From contig JAGCVI010000017.1 of the NCBI GenBank assembly GCA_017962445.1, positions 1 to 58,813 of the forward strand: a stretch of DNA of 58,813 nt. Reading direction: 5' to 3'. Made by a program: the position numbers and the translations under genes. This document shows positions 25,422-33,505 of this stretch, in pieces (the first letter of the stretch is position 1; each line of letters starts with the position of its first letter). The notes under the pieces were generated by a model. The model was not told the DNA's origin and searched no databases. It saw only the letters and a program-made list of their open reading frames with translations. Source of the stretch: Bacteroidales bacterium (GTDB taxonomy: Bacteria > Bacteroidota > Bacteroidia > Bacteroidales > P3).

Positions 25422-27644
25422 TTATAGGTTTACCGTCCATTTGCCGGCTGACGCGGTGCGTTCTCTGCTTGTTCCGGGAAAGAGTGTGGCTGTGGTGCCT
25501 TGCGGAACGGTGAGTTGCATAATGCCGTCCTTGATGTCGACGATAACGGTGCCGTAGACGGTGGGTTTGGTGGCGTGCAGCCATGTGATGCCGCTACAGG
25601 GCTGAGGGTCTATGAAGAAATGCTTATAGCCAGGAGCCTCTGGATCAGGACGTATGCCGGCCAAAGCCTGATAGAACCAGACGCCGATGCCATTGTAGCA
25701 GTTGTGAACACGGCTGCGTTTGCCGTCCCATGACTCCCATGTCGTTGTGGCTCCGTGATTAATCATGTAGAGATAACCCGGATAGTCGGGTTGCCGTAGA
25801 ATGGTAGCCATAAGCTCTGTCTGCCGCTCGCGGATTGCCCACTCGGTGAATATGGGCAGGCCCATGAGTCCCACGGCAATATGGTCGTTGTATTTTTCGT
25901 GGCAGTCTGTCAGCAGACGTTCCTTTACGGCCTGACGTGTACTGCTGTCGGGAGGAATGCCGGCGAGCAGAGCGTAGGAAAGGTCAAGCGGTATGCCGTT
26001 GGCATAAGTTTGGTTCTCAGGATTATAAAACTCTTGATGTATCTTTTCAACCAGCTGCCTGCGACGTTCTGCAAAATAATGTGCGTCGTTTTGTTTGTTG
26101 ATGAGACGAGCCATAAGCTCCATGTCGGCAAAACATTCGCTTATAAAGCAGTTGCTTACAAATAATTGGGATGCACCGCCCACGTCGACACCCTTGGGTG
26201 CAAGCCAGTCGCCAAGGAACCACATGCGTCCTTCGTCAGGCCAAGGCTGCAACAGTCCGTCGGGGCTGTAGCTATCCACATAATTCAGCCAGCGTTTCAT
26301 CTTGTCGTACAATCTGTAAACGATGGCAGTGTCACCATAGTTCAGGTAGGTGCGCCATGGAGCTTTTACTATGAAGCCGCTCCAGTAGGGTCCGCCGCCG
26401 GTGGGGAAGGCAGGAGCCACGTATGGCAGCGAGCCGTTGCTATCCATTGCATCAAGCCAGCTGTCGAGCCAGTTAGTGTATGTGTCGTGTACATCGTAGA
26501 TGGTCTGTAGCGTCATTGTCGACGAGTTGCCGTCGCCGCCATAGCCCATGCGTTCCAGGTGAGGGCAGTCGACCATATAGCCACTGAAGGTGAGACAGCT
26601 GAGAGTATGCTTAATCATGTCGTGGATGGCGTTAAGACGAGGGTCTGAACACTCGAATGTAGCTCCTTCACTAGGGTTCAGAGCGCTGATCTGCAATGCA
26701 CGGGCATTGAAAGAGGCGACTCCCTTTATGCGGACATAACGGAAAGCATGGAGATGGAAGCGGTTGGTGAAATACTCGTTTCCATTGCCGTCGGCGATAT
26801 AAATATCCGTTTCGCTGTATGACTCGGGATTGTGGACTACTATAGGATACACACTGCGTAACTCATAGTCGTCGAAGTACTCGATGGTCACCTCGTGTCC
26901 GCTGGGCAAAACATCGAAATCAGCTTGGAACCAACCTGTTATCACGCGTCCAAAGTCAATTATTATAGAGCTGTCGGCTTTATATTTATGTATGATAAGA
27001 TGTGGATACAGTGTGTCAACAATGCGGTTGCCTTCAAACTTTTGCGTCGTGACCTGCATGTTTGTCATTTCCAGTTTTGTCGCGGGTCCCCACACAGGTT
27101 TTACCCTTGCGTCGTAGCGTTCGCCGCCAAACTGCAGGGGTTGCCAGCTGCCGGTGTAGCTGTAGGGGCTTGCCGATGCCTGCCAAGTGCTGTCGGTAGT
27201 GACCAGTGTCCATTCAGTGTTGCAATAGCCGTCGGATTCAGCCCTGTAGATTTCGGCGTGCACGGCCGCCGGTGTGTTGTAGACTCGGCCCCAACCTTGT
27301 CCAAGCCAAAGCATTATCTCGTTGCTGCCCTTGTGAAGGAAGGCGGTGATGTTGTAGGTTACTTTCAGTGAATGCTTGTCGAGCTGCGACACGGCAGGCT
27401 GCAGCACAGGACTTGCCAAATGGCCGTTGACATAGACTTCGTGATATCCGAGAGAATTGACATCAATGAATATTTTTCCGGTTTTCAGGTCGGACTTCGA
27501 CAGGGTGAAGGTCTTCCTCAGCATCGGAGTCTCAGCCCATCCGTTTTCAGTACGCAGACCTATGTACTGAGCCTCTGCCGGCATGAAGAAGGCCAGCGTC
27601 AAGAGGATGAGAGCTATGTTTTTTATCTTCGAAGTCTTGGACAT
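25422..27644 (-). CDS. GH78 family alpha-L-rhamnosidase, exported
   Basis: 740 residues with a Sec signal peptide ending near Ala25 (MPAEAQ). The N-terminal half is beta-sandwich: [25 protein letters not shown]-like [13 protein letters not shown], and [17 protein letters not shown]. The (alpha/alpha)6 barrel starts near 340, with the family 78 acidic signature [17 protein letters not shown] at 359-375 supplying the catalytic carboxylates, and ends in a small C-terminal beta domain. It releases terminal rhamnose from plant or microbial glycans. ATG at 27644 fits the signal peptide and the -7 element at 27664; the longer reading to 27695 does not. No SusCD pair or other glycosidase is nearby, so it is not in a visible polysaccharide utilisation locus. 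Confidence 0.92.
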   Translation of the reverse strand: MSKTSKIKNIALILLTLAFFMPAEAQYIGLRTENGWAETPMLRKTFTLSKSDLKTGKIFIDVNSLGYHEVYVNGHLASPVLQPAVSQLDKHSLKVTYNITAFLHKGSNEIMLWLGQGWGRVYNTPAAVHAEIYRAESDGYCNTEWTLVTTDSTWQASASPYSYTGSWQPLQFGGERYDARVKPVWGPATKLEMTNMQVTTQKFEGNRIVDTLYPHLIIHKYKADSSIIIDFGRVITGWFQADFDVLPSGHEVTIEYFDDYELRSVYPIVVHNPESYSETDIYIADGNGNEYFTNRFHLHAFRYVRIKGVASFNARALQISALNPSEGATFECSDPRLNAIHDMIKHTLSCLTFSGYMVDCPHLERMGYGGDGNSSTMTLQTIYDVHDTYTNWLDSWLDAMDSNGSLPYVAPAFPTGGGPYWSGFIVKAPWRTYLNYGDTAIVYRLYDKMKRWLNYVDSYSPDGLLQPWPDEGRMWFLGDWLAPKGVDVGGASQLFVSNCFISECFADMELMARLINKQNDAHYFAERRRQLVEKIHQEFYNPENQTYANGIPLDLSYALLAGIPPDSSTRQAVKERLLTDCHEKYNDHIAVGLMGLPIFTEWAIRERQTELMATILRQPDYPGYLYMINHGATTTWESWDGKRSRVHNCYNGIGVWFYQALAGIRPDPEAPGYKHFFIDPQPCSGITWLHATKPTVYGTVIVDIKDGIMQLTVPQGTTATLFPGTSRERTASAGKWTVNL

Positions 27645-27663
27645 TTTTCTGAAAACTGAATTG

Positions 27664-27671
27664 CAAAAATA
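27664..27671 (-). promoter_or_regulatory. -7 element for GH78 gene
   Basis: TATTTTTG on the minus strand fits TAnnTTTG, 20 bases before the ATG at 27644. No clear -33. Confidence 0.5.
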
Positions 27672-27747
27672 CATTTTTTCTGTCGAACAGAGCACTTTTT
27701 TTCAGATGGGAATGAAAAAAAAGATTCTACAATTTAAGAATTATTAG

Positions 27748-27755
27748 TAATTTTG
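27748..27755 (+). promoter_or_regulatory. -7 element for the probable sulfonolipid operon
   Basis: TAATTTTG fits TAnnTTTG. With TTC rather than TTG at the -33 position, it may be a moderate promoter. It gives a leader of about 85 bases before the ATG at 27849. Confidence 0.5.
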
Positions 27756-27848
27756 CTTTTTCTCTTTGGGCATTTGTGCCAAGATAAAAGATTGACTTTG
27801 GATTGTAAAACAATAAATTAAGAATAAGAAACAAATAATTATAGTAAT

Positions 27849-29114
27849 ATGAAAGATATTTTTGAACGTATTAAAGAGTCGACCGGCGGTCCGTTGGGAC
27901 AGTATCGCAAATTGGCCGATGGTTATTTTTATTTTCCGAAGCTTGAAGGCGAACTGGGGCCTGAGATGACATTCAACGGCAAGAAGGTCCTGAACTGGAG
28001 CCTTAACAACTATCTGGGTCTCGCCAACAATCCCGAGGTTCGCGCCGCCGACGAGGAGGGTGCACGCCGCTGGGGTCTGGCATACCCGATGGGAGCCCGC
28101 ATGATGAGCGGCCACACCTCGCTGCATGAGGAGGTCGAGTCGATGCTGTGCGAGTATACGCACAAGAAATACGGCTACCTGCTCAACTTCGGTTACCAAG
28201 GACAGATAAGCATTCTCGACACTATCGTCAGCCTGCGCGACGTCATCGTTTACGACAGCGAGGCTCATGCTTGCCTTATCGACGGTTTCCGTGTGACCGG
28301 TGCCAAGCGTTTCAAATATCAGCATAACGACATCGAGAGTCTGCGCAAGCAGCTGACCCAGGCCACGGCACTTGCCGAGAAGCAGGGCGGCGGCATCCTT
28401 GTGGCTACCGAAGGTGTCTATGGCATGGAGGGCGACCTCGGTGCGCTGGACAAAATCGTTGCCTTGAAGAAAGAATTCAATTTCCGCATACTTATCGACG
28501 ATGCTCACGGTATGGGCGTTATGGGTCCTGAAGGCCGCGGCACGCACACCCACTTCAACTGCGCCGACGACATCGACCTCTACTTCTGCGCCTTTGCCAA
28601 GACCATGGCCATCATCGGCGGCTTCATCGGCTGCAACGACGAGGACATCATCACTTATCTGCGCTTTAACATGCGTTCGCAGATCTACGCCAAGAGCCTG
28701 CCGATGCCTATCGTATGGGGCGTGAAACGTCGTCTGGAAATCATCAACCAGCATCCCGAATACCGCGAGAAACTATGGGAACTTTCGACCTATCTCCAGA
28801 AGTCGCTCCAGGCCGAGGGTCTCAACACAGGTGTTACTGAGTCGCCCATCACGCCGGTCTTCTTCCCGGGCGATGTGAACCAAGGCACCAACGTTGTTGT
28901 CGACCTGCGCGAGAACTACGGAATTTTCTGCTCCATCGTGGTTTATCCCGTTGTACCGAAGGGCCAGATCATGCTGCGCATTATACCCACGGCGGTACAC
29001 ACCATGGAACACGCCAACCGCACCATCGAGGTGTTCCGCGAGGTGAAGAAACGTCTCGACGAAGGCGTGTACAACAAGCCCATGCCGGATATGCATATCA
29101 TTAAGAAAAGCTGA
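27849..29114 (+). CDS. Alpha-oxoamine synthase; probable cysteate-fatty acyl transferase (CapB/SulA-like)
   Basis: 421 residues, PLP fold type I. Marks of the alpha-oxoamine synthase family (serine palmitoyltransferase, KBL, BioF): NWSLNNYLGLANNPEV, the HTSLHEEVE block, cofactor-stacking His140 in DSEAHACLIDG, Asp217 and His220 in LIDDAHGMGVMG, and the Schiff-base Lys251 in FAKTMAIIGGF. Family members condense an amino acid with an acyl thioester with loss of CO2. The next genes are a threonine/cysteate-synthase-like enzyme and an SDR, which together match the known three-step route to the sulfonolipid capnine; this gene would then join cysteate to a fatty acyl group. Serine palmitoyltransferase or KBL remain possible. 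The substrate assignment is from context, not from residues. Confidence 0.8.
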   Translation: MKDIFERIKESTGGPLGQYRKLADGYFYFPKLEGELGPEMTFNGKKVLNWSLNNYLGLANNPEVRAADEEGARRWGLAYPMGARMMSGHTSLHEEVESMLCEYTHKKYGYLLNFGYQGQISILDTIVSLRDVIVYDSEAHACLIDGFRVTGAKRFKYQHNDIESLRKQLTQATALAEKQGGGILVATEGVYGMEGDLGALDKIVALKKEFNFRILIDDAHGMGVMGPEGRGTHTHFNCADDIDLYFCAFAKTMAIIGGFIGCNDEDIITYLRFNMRSQIYAKSLPMPIVWGVKRRLEIINQHPEYREKLWELSTYLQKSLQAEGLNTGVTESPITPVFFPGDVNQGTNVVVDLRENYGIFCSIVVYPVVPKGQIMLRIIPTAVHTMEHANRTIEVFREVKKRLDEGVYNKPMPDMHIIKKS

Positions 29115-29123
29115 ATCCATTTT

Positions 29124-29211
29124 TGTTGATATGTTGATATGGAGAACGTTGAAAGGGATATATCTTTATCGTCGTCCCCCATTAACATATCAACATATCA
29201 ACATATCAACA
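29124..29211. repeat. Inverted repeat and 8-base tandem units between capB-like and capA-like genes
   Basis: TGTTGATATGTTGATATG at 29124-29141 is the exact reverse complement of the right arm at 29194-29211, which is part of three tandem CATATCAA units (29186-29209) ending eight bases before the next ATG. The transcript could form an 18-base stem with a loop of about 52 bases that holds back the start of the next gene. Confidence 0.8.
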
Positions 29212-29218
29212 GAAACAA

Positions 29219-30427
29219 ATGAAATACCAACTCAGATGCAAGAAATGTGGCAAAGTCATAACTGACTTTGCCACTTGGTTTAAGCAAAACCAGCAGTGTG
29301 AATGCGGCAGCGGATATGCCGAGGTGGAATACGCCGTTGCTAAGCCGTTCAGTTTTCAGGAGCCTGCGACAAACTCATACCAGGATTATTATTTTGACCT
29401 TCTGCCCATTGAGAAGCGCGAGAATATCGTCAGTTTCGGAGAGGGCCTGATTTCTATGGAGCGCTGGAACAATCTGGAGTCCTACGCCAAAGGGAAAGGC
29501 ATAGACTGCAAGGTGTATGTCTATCGTAATGACCAGAACCAAGGCAGCGGCTCGTTCAAGGATATCAGTGCCGCACTTGCCTCGACGGTGCTTAAAGAGC
29601 ATGGAATCAAGGAGTACTGCCTGGCTTCGACAGGCAATGCAGGAGTGGCTTTTGCCACCTATCTGGCCAAGGCCGGTATCAGGTTCACCGAGTTCGCACC
29701 CAACTGCATCGACCCCGCCACTGTCGAGGCCATTCGCAAGGCCGGTCAGCCGATAGTTATTTCAAAAGGCGGTTACGGCGACGCAAAGAAAGAGGCCGCC
29801 GACTACCACAAAGATAACAATGTCCTTATCAGTGGTGGCAATACCGACCCGCTGCGAATCGAATCCAAGCGCTTGCTAGCCTACGAGTGTCTGCGTCAGA
29901 TAGGGCAGATGCCTACGGTTTATATGCAGGCCGTCGCCGGCGGCACTTCGCCGTTGGCTCTTGAGAAGGGCATTCGCGACCTGGTCGCGGCTGGCGAGAA
30001 GGTGACCTTGCCCAAGATGCTGTTGGTGCAGCAGGACGAGTGCGACCCTATGGTCACCGCCTGGGAGAAGGCCACTGCTGCAGGCTTTCCTGAGGGTTGG
30101 GAACAGCAGTACGAGGCAAAGAAAGATATCAAGACGCGCATAGGTATTCTTACCGCCGCCAATCCAGGCAATTATCCTCTTGTCGCTCCACTGGTTAAAC
30201 GCAGCGGCGGCACATTCATCCGCGTCAAGGAGGCCGAACTGCCGCAGTATGGCAAGGAGATGAAAGCCGCCACGGGCACCCTGCTAGGTCCTGCCTCCAT
30301 GGTTTGCTATGCAGGATTCTTCCAAGCTGTGGATAGAGGCTTGATAAAGAATGGCGACATTGTGCTTTTGAACACTGGCGAAGGCTGCGACCGTGCTCAG
30401 TGGTTCAAGGATCTGGTGGACGAATAA
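29219..30427 (+). CDS. Threonine synthase-family PLP enzyme, probable cysteate synthase (CapA-like)
   Basis: 402 residues, PLP fold type II. An N-terminal zinc ribbon (Cys7, Cys10, Cys27, Cys29) is followed by the PLP-Lys motif GSGSFKD (Lys114), the phosphate-binding STGNAGVAFATYLA and the C-terminal LLNTGEGCDR. This is the threonine-synthase fold, but the archaeal and bacterial cysteate synthases, which make cysteate from phosphoserine and sulfite, belong to the same family. The position between an alpha-oxoamine synthase and an SDR favours cysteate synthase over threonine synthase. Threonine synthase remains the main alternative; an aspartate kinase gene is nearby but on the other strand. 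It starts 104 bases after the first gene and ends 17 before the third. Confidence 0.82.
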   Translation: MKYQLRCKKCGKVITDFATWFKQNQQCECGSGYAEVEYAVAKPFSFQEPATNSYQDYYFDLLPIEKRENIVSFGEGLISMERWNNLESYAKGKGIDCKVYVYRNDQNQGSGSFKDISAALASTVLKEHGIKEYCLASTGNAGVAFATYLAKAGIRFTEFAPNCIDPATVEAIRKAGQPIVISKGGYGDAKKEAADYHKDNNVLISGGNTDPLRIESKRLLAYECLRQIGQMPTVYMQAVAGGTSPLALEKGIRDLVAAGEKVTLPKMLLVQQDECDPMVTAWEKATAAGFPEGWEQQYEAKKDIKTRIGILTAANPGNYPLVAPLVKRSGGTFIRVKEAELPQYGKEMKAATGTLLGPASMVCYAGFFQAVDRGLIKNGDIVLLNTGEGCDRAQWFKDLVDE

Positions 30428-30444
30428 AAATATTGATTCCGCCC

Positions 30445-31248
30445 ATGAAACAAAGATTTCAAAATAAAGTTGTTTGGATTACAGGAGCCTCGTCGGGTAT
30501 CGGCGAGGCTACGGCATACCGTTTTGCCCAAGAGGGTGCCAAGGTCATTGTCACAGCTCTAGAGGTCGACTTGCTGGAGAATGTTGTAAACAAATGCAAG
30601 GAATTGGGAGCTCCCGATGCGGCGTCGTTACCGTTCGACTTGTCGAAAACAGACGAGCTCGACGGTCTGGCAGAAGCAGCGTGGAATACCTTCGGACATA
30701 TAGACATCTTCTATAACAATGCCGGCATCAGCCAGCGCGGCACAACCGTCGAGACCGAGATGCATGTCATTCGCAAAGTGATGGACATAGACTATTTTGC
30801 ACCTGTCGTTATGACCAAGAATATCTTGCCACGCATGATAGAGCAGGGGGGTGGACAGCTCGTCGTCACCACCAGCATTGCCGGACGTTTCGGTTTCCCG
30901 CTCCGTTGCGCCTACAGCTCTGCCAAGCATGCACTCTATGGATTCTTTGAAACGGTGCAGGCTGAGACATACGACCAGAACATCCGCGTCACTATCGTCT
31001 GTCCGGGACGTGTGCAGACCAATATCTCCAAGTATGCCCTCGAGAAAGACGGAAAACAGCATGGCAAGATGGATGCCGGACAGGCAGGAGGCGTGACACC
31101 ACAGCAGGCCGCCGACAAGATTGTGAAGGCCGTGTATAGAAAAAGACGCGAAGTCCTCGTTGGCCGCTATGAACTCCTAATGGCTTACATCAAGCAGTTC
31201 TGTCCTGGTCTGGCCGCACGATTGGCCCGCAAAATCAAGCCTATGTAA
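30445..31248 (+). CDS. SDR oxidoreductase, probable 3-keto-sphingoid/sulfonolipid reductase (CapC-like)
   Basis: 267 residues. Classical SDR with TGASSGIG (13-20), NNAG at 91-94, and catalytic Ser144, Tyr157 and Lys161 (YSSAK). The sequence FGFPLRCAYSSAKHALYGFFE and the VCPGRVQTN segment resemble 3-ketosphinganine reductase and DHRS7-type enzymes that act on long-chain ketones. As third gene of the operon it would reduce the 3-keto product of the alpha-oxoamine synthase. ATG at 30445 is chosen; an in-frame Met at 30400 lies inside the upstream gene. A strong bidirectional terminator follows two bases after the stop. Confidence 0.85.
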   Translation: MKQRFQNKVVWITGASSGIGEATAYRFAQEGAKVIVTALEVDLLENVVNKCKELGAPDAASLPFDLSKTDELDGLAEAAWNTFGHIDIFYNNAGISQRGTTVETEMHVIRKVMDIDYFAPVVMTKNILPRMIEQGGGQLVVTTSIAGRFGFPLRCAYSSAKHALYGFFETVQAETYDQNIRVTIVCPGRVQTNISKYALEKDGKQHGKMDAGQAGGVTPQQAADKIVKAVYRKRREVLVGRYELLMAYIKQFCPGLAARLARKIKPM

Positions 31249-31250
31249 AT

Positions 31251-31282
31251 AAAAATATCTGCGACATCGCAGATATTTTTTT
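31251..31282. terminator. Bidirectional terminator
   Basis: AAAAATATCTGCG, loop ACAT, CGCAGATATTTTT, then more T: a 13-base stem with A-tract on the left and T-tract on the right, serving both the plus-strand operon and the convergent gene ending at 31301. Confidence 0.9.
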
Positions 31283-31300
31283 GCTGTAAGAAACGGATTC

Positions 31301-31813
31301 TTATAATCTTTTGTCTAATTTTGCCAGCATATTGCGACGGGTGCATAGCATGCCGGGCGAGAGGGAGTGTGGTTCCATCATTTCGAATATCGTGCGTAGT
31401 TCCTGCAGCAGCTCGGGGTAGTCTTTGCATTGTGTGAAGGCCAGTTTAGCCATCAGTGCCCTTAATCCGGAGGGATTGGCAGGGTTTGCCAGGCCTTCAA
31501 GACAGAAGTCGAGAAAATCGGTCCGTACCTCGACATCGTCCATAGGCTGCATTACCAGAAGGTCAAGTATCAAGCGGCATTTTGTAATGCTTGTCGTTTT
31601 CATCGCTTCGTCCATCATCTCTTCGATATGCGGTGTCAGCCACTTACGGTCGGCGGCGGCGAGGTGTGTCAGAACCCATGCGGCGTTGTCCGACACACGC
31701 TTGTCGGGGTCGTACAACAGACTGTATAGTTCATCGAACCTTTGGTCGTCAAGGTTCCTGACAATACTTCGTATATCGCTCATCGACAGTCTGTTTTGCA
31801 GTATGGTTTTCAT
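31301..31813 (-). CDS. Helical-repeat (HEAT-like) protein of unknown function
   Basis: 170 residues, no signal peptide. It is made of regular amphipathic helices (FDELYSLLYDPDKRVSDNAAWVLTHLA resembles a HEAT unit), suggesting a protein-binding solenoid. Its start codon overlaps the dusB stop by four bases (ATGA), so it is translated with dusB, and the pairing suggests, without proof, a role linked to tRNA modification or translation. Met11 is an alternative start but the overlap favours the first. Confidence 0.75.
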   Translation of the reverse strand: MKTILQNRLSMSDIRSIVRNLDDQRFDELYSLLYDPDKRVSDNAAWVLTHLAAADRKWLTPHIEEMMDEAMKTTSITKCRLILDLLVMQPMDDVEVRTDFLDFCLEGLANPANPSGLRALMAKLAFTQCKDYPELLQELRTIFEMMEPHSLSPGMLCTRRNMLAKLDKRL

Positions 31814-32808
31814 AATGGACGAGAGTGTGTTTCCGATTCATAGTGTTTTGCGATGCTGTCGAGCACGGCGAGCACCTCCTCGAGCGTGGTGACGGTGACC
31901 AGCGGAATGCGGAAACGCTTGAAGTCGAAGAGTCCGCGGAAGTAGGCACCGTAATGTTTTCGCATCTCGAAGATGGCCTGTCGCTCGCCTTTGAAATCCA
32001 CCTCGGCAAGCAGATGCTCGCGACAGACCTCAACACGTTCAGCAACAGTGATGACAGCTGTCTCATCTCCGCGCATCAATGACTTTGTTTGTTCGAAAAT
32101 CCAGGGATTGCCTATGGCGGCACGACCTATCAGGATGCCGTCGACACCATAGCGTCGGCGTGCTTCGACCGCCTGCTGCGGTGTGGCGATGTCGCCGTTG
32201 CCGAAGACGGGTATGTGCAGGCGTGGGTTGGCCTTGGTCTCGCCGATGAGGGTCCAGTCGGCCTCGCCACGGTACATCTGGCTTTTGGTGCGGCCATGGA
32301 TGCTGATGGCTGCGACACCAACGTCCTGCAGCTGTTCGGCGAGGGTCACGATGGGTTTGTCGCTTTCATCGTATCCCAGACGCGTCTTGACAGTGACGGG
32401 CAGGGGAGAGTGTTTGACCAATGCAGCTGTGATTTTCAATAGTTTGGGAATGTCCTTGAGCATGCCCGAGCCGCTTCCTTTGCCCGCCACTTTGCGCACC
32501 GGGCAGCCCCAGTTGATGTCGATAAAGTCGGGCTTGGCATCCACAACTACATCTATGCAGCGGAGCATCGACTCTTCGTCGTTGCCAAACACCTGTATGC
32601 CTATTGGACGTTCAAAGCCATCGAAGAGCATCTTGCGAAAGCTCTTTTCGGCATCGCGTATCAGAGCTTCCGACGCGATGAACTCGCTGATAAGCACGTC
32701 GGCGCCATGTCGTTTGCACAACTGGCGGAACGGCTTGTCGGTCACGTCATCCATAGGCGACAGAAAGAGCGGGAATTCGCCCAATTCGATGTCCTTTATC
32801 TTAACCAT
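31810..32808 (-). CDS. dusB: tRNA-dihydrouridine synthase (DusB-like)
   Basis: 332 residues. FMN- and NADPH-dependent reduction of uridine to dihydrouridine in the D-loop of tRNA. Marks: LFLSPMDDVTDKPFRQLC at the N-terminus, INWGCPVRKVAGKGSGSGML with catalytic Cys in NWGCP, VKTRLGYD, SIHGRTKSQMYRGEADW and the FMN-phosphate loop VFGNGDIATP plus DGILIGRAAIGNPWIF. The C-terminal helical tRNA-recognition domain is complete. It is divergent from the cytidine deaminase gene with 58 bases between. Confidence 0.95.
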   Translation of the reverse strand: MVKIKDIELGEFPLFLSPMDDVTDKPFRQLCKRHGADVLISEFIASEALIRDAEKSFRKMLFDGFERPIGIQVFGNDEESMLRCIDVVVDAKPDFIDINWGCPVRKVAGKGSGSGMLKDIPKLLKITAALVKHSPLPVTVKTRLGYDESDKPIVTLAEQLQDVGVAAISIHGRTKSQMYRGEADWTLIGETKANPRLHIPVFGNGDIATPQQAVEARRRYGVDGILIGRAAIGNPWIFEQTKSLMRGDETAVITVAERVEVCREHLLAEVDFKGERQAIFEMRKHYGAYFRGLFDFKRFRIPLVTVTTLEEVLAVLDSIAKHYESETHSRPL

Positions 32809-32850
32809 TTACAATAATTTGACGCTGTCTGCGTTTTCAAAACCGAAATG

Positions 32851-32858
32851 CAAAGATA
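32851..32858 (-). promoter_or_regulatory. -7 element for dusB
   Basis: TATCTTTG on the minus strand fits TAnnTTTG, about 43 bases before the dusB ATG. No clear -33. Confidence 0.45.
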
Positions 32859-32866
32859 ATAAAACA

Positions 32867-33331
32867 ATGGAAAAGACGCAAACCATACGTTATCAGGAAT
32901 GTTCCATGACGGAGCTCGGCGAGGCAGACCGCAGACTAATGAAATCGGCCATTGAAGCTACCGAATCTGCATACGCCCCTTATTCCAATTTTCATGTCGG
33001 TGCCGCTGTTCTGCTTGGCAGTGGCGAGGTGGTGACGGGTAGCAACCAGGAGAATATGGCCTATCCCAGCGGCCTGTGTGCTGAGCGTACTGCGCTCTTT
33101 GCCGCCTCGGCGCAGCATCCAGGCATGGTCATAAAGGCGTTGGCGGTTGTGGGTCGCAATCCCGAGGGACGGCTGGTTGCTGCAAGCCCTTGCGGTGCAT
33201 GTAGGCAGGTGATGTCGGAATACGAACAGCGACAAGGCGAAAAGATACGTGTTTTGACCTATTTTTCAGACGACAAAATACTGATATTCGATGGTGTTGA
33301 TTCGCTTTTGCCTTTTGTTTTCACAATGTAA
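32867..33331 (+). CDS. cdd: Cytidine deaminase
   Basis: 154 residues, homotetrameric small form. Deaminates cytidine and deoxycytidine to uridine forms in pyrimidine salvage. Marks: AYAPYSNFHVGAAVLL, then the catalytic CAE triplet (Cys71, Glu73 in LCAERTALF) and PCGACRQV (Cys109, Cys112), which supply the three zinc cysteines and the proton-shuttling Glu. ATG at 32867 is set by homology; the much longer open frame that begins at 32183 is antisense to dusB. A weak terminator-like hairpin follows at 33377. Confidence 0.95.
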   Translation: MEKTQTIRYQECSMTELGEADRRLMKSAIEATESAYAPYSNFHVGAAVLLGSGEVVTGSNQENMAYPSGLCAERTALFAASAQHPGMVIKALAVVGRNPEGRLVAASPCGACRQVMSEYEQRQGEKIRVLTYFSDDKILIFDGVDSLLPFVFTM

Positions 33332-33376
33332 ACAATATATTTTTGAATCAATCAATAATCTGAATTATAATAAATT

Positions 33377-33398
33377 GGGCTGATAAAGCCCTTTTTTT
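33377..33398 (+). terminator. Weak terminator after cdd
   Basis: GGGC, seven-base loop, GCCC, then seven T. The stem is only four to five pairs, so efficiency is uncertain. Confidence 0.55.
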
Positions 33399-33410
33399 GG
33401 CACAAAAAAA

Positions 33411-33441
33411 TTTGTCAGACAGATTTTTCTTTGTACTTTTG
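33411..33441 (+). promoter_or_regulatory. Promoter of PpiD-like gene
   Basis: TTTG, exactly 19 bases, TACTTTTG: a full Bacteroidetes promoter match. The predicted start near 33448 gives a leader of about 58 bases. Confidence 0.87.
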
Positions 33442-33505
33442 CAAACTTGTTTGAGGCATTTTGCCCCTATCATTTTATTGAAAAAATATAAAAAAATAAT
33501 ATCAA

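Noticed and set aside
24913-25584. SmpB with a 73-residue N-terminal extension
   Set aside because: The extra part is Arg/His-rich and unlike SmpB; the ATG at 25365 gives the normal protein.
32183-32866. Long N-terminal extension of cytidine deaminase
   Set aside because: It lies antisense within dusB; the deaminase fold begins at the ATG at 32867.
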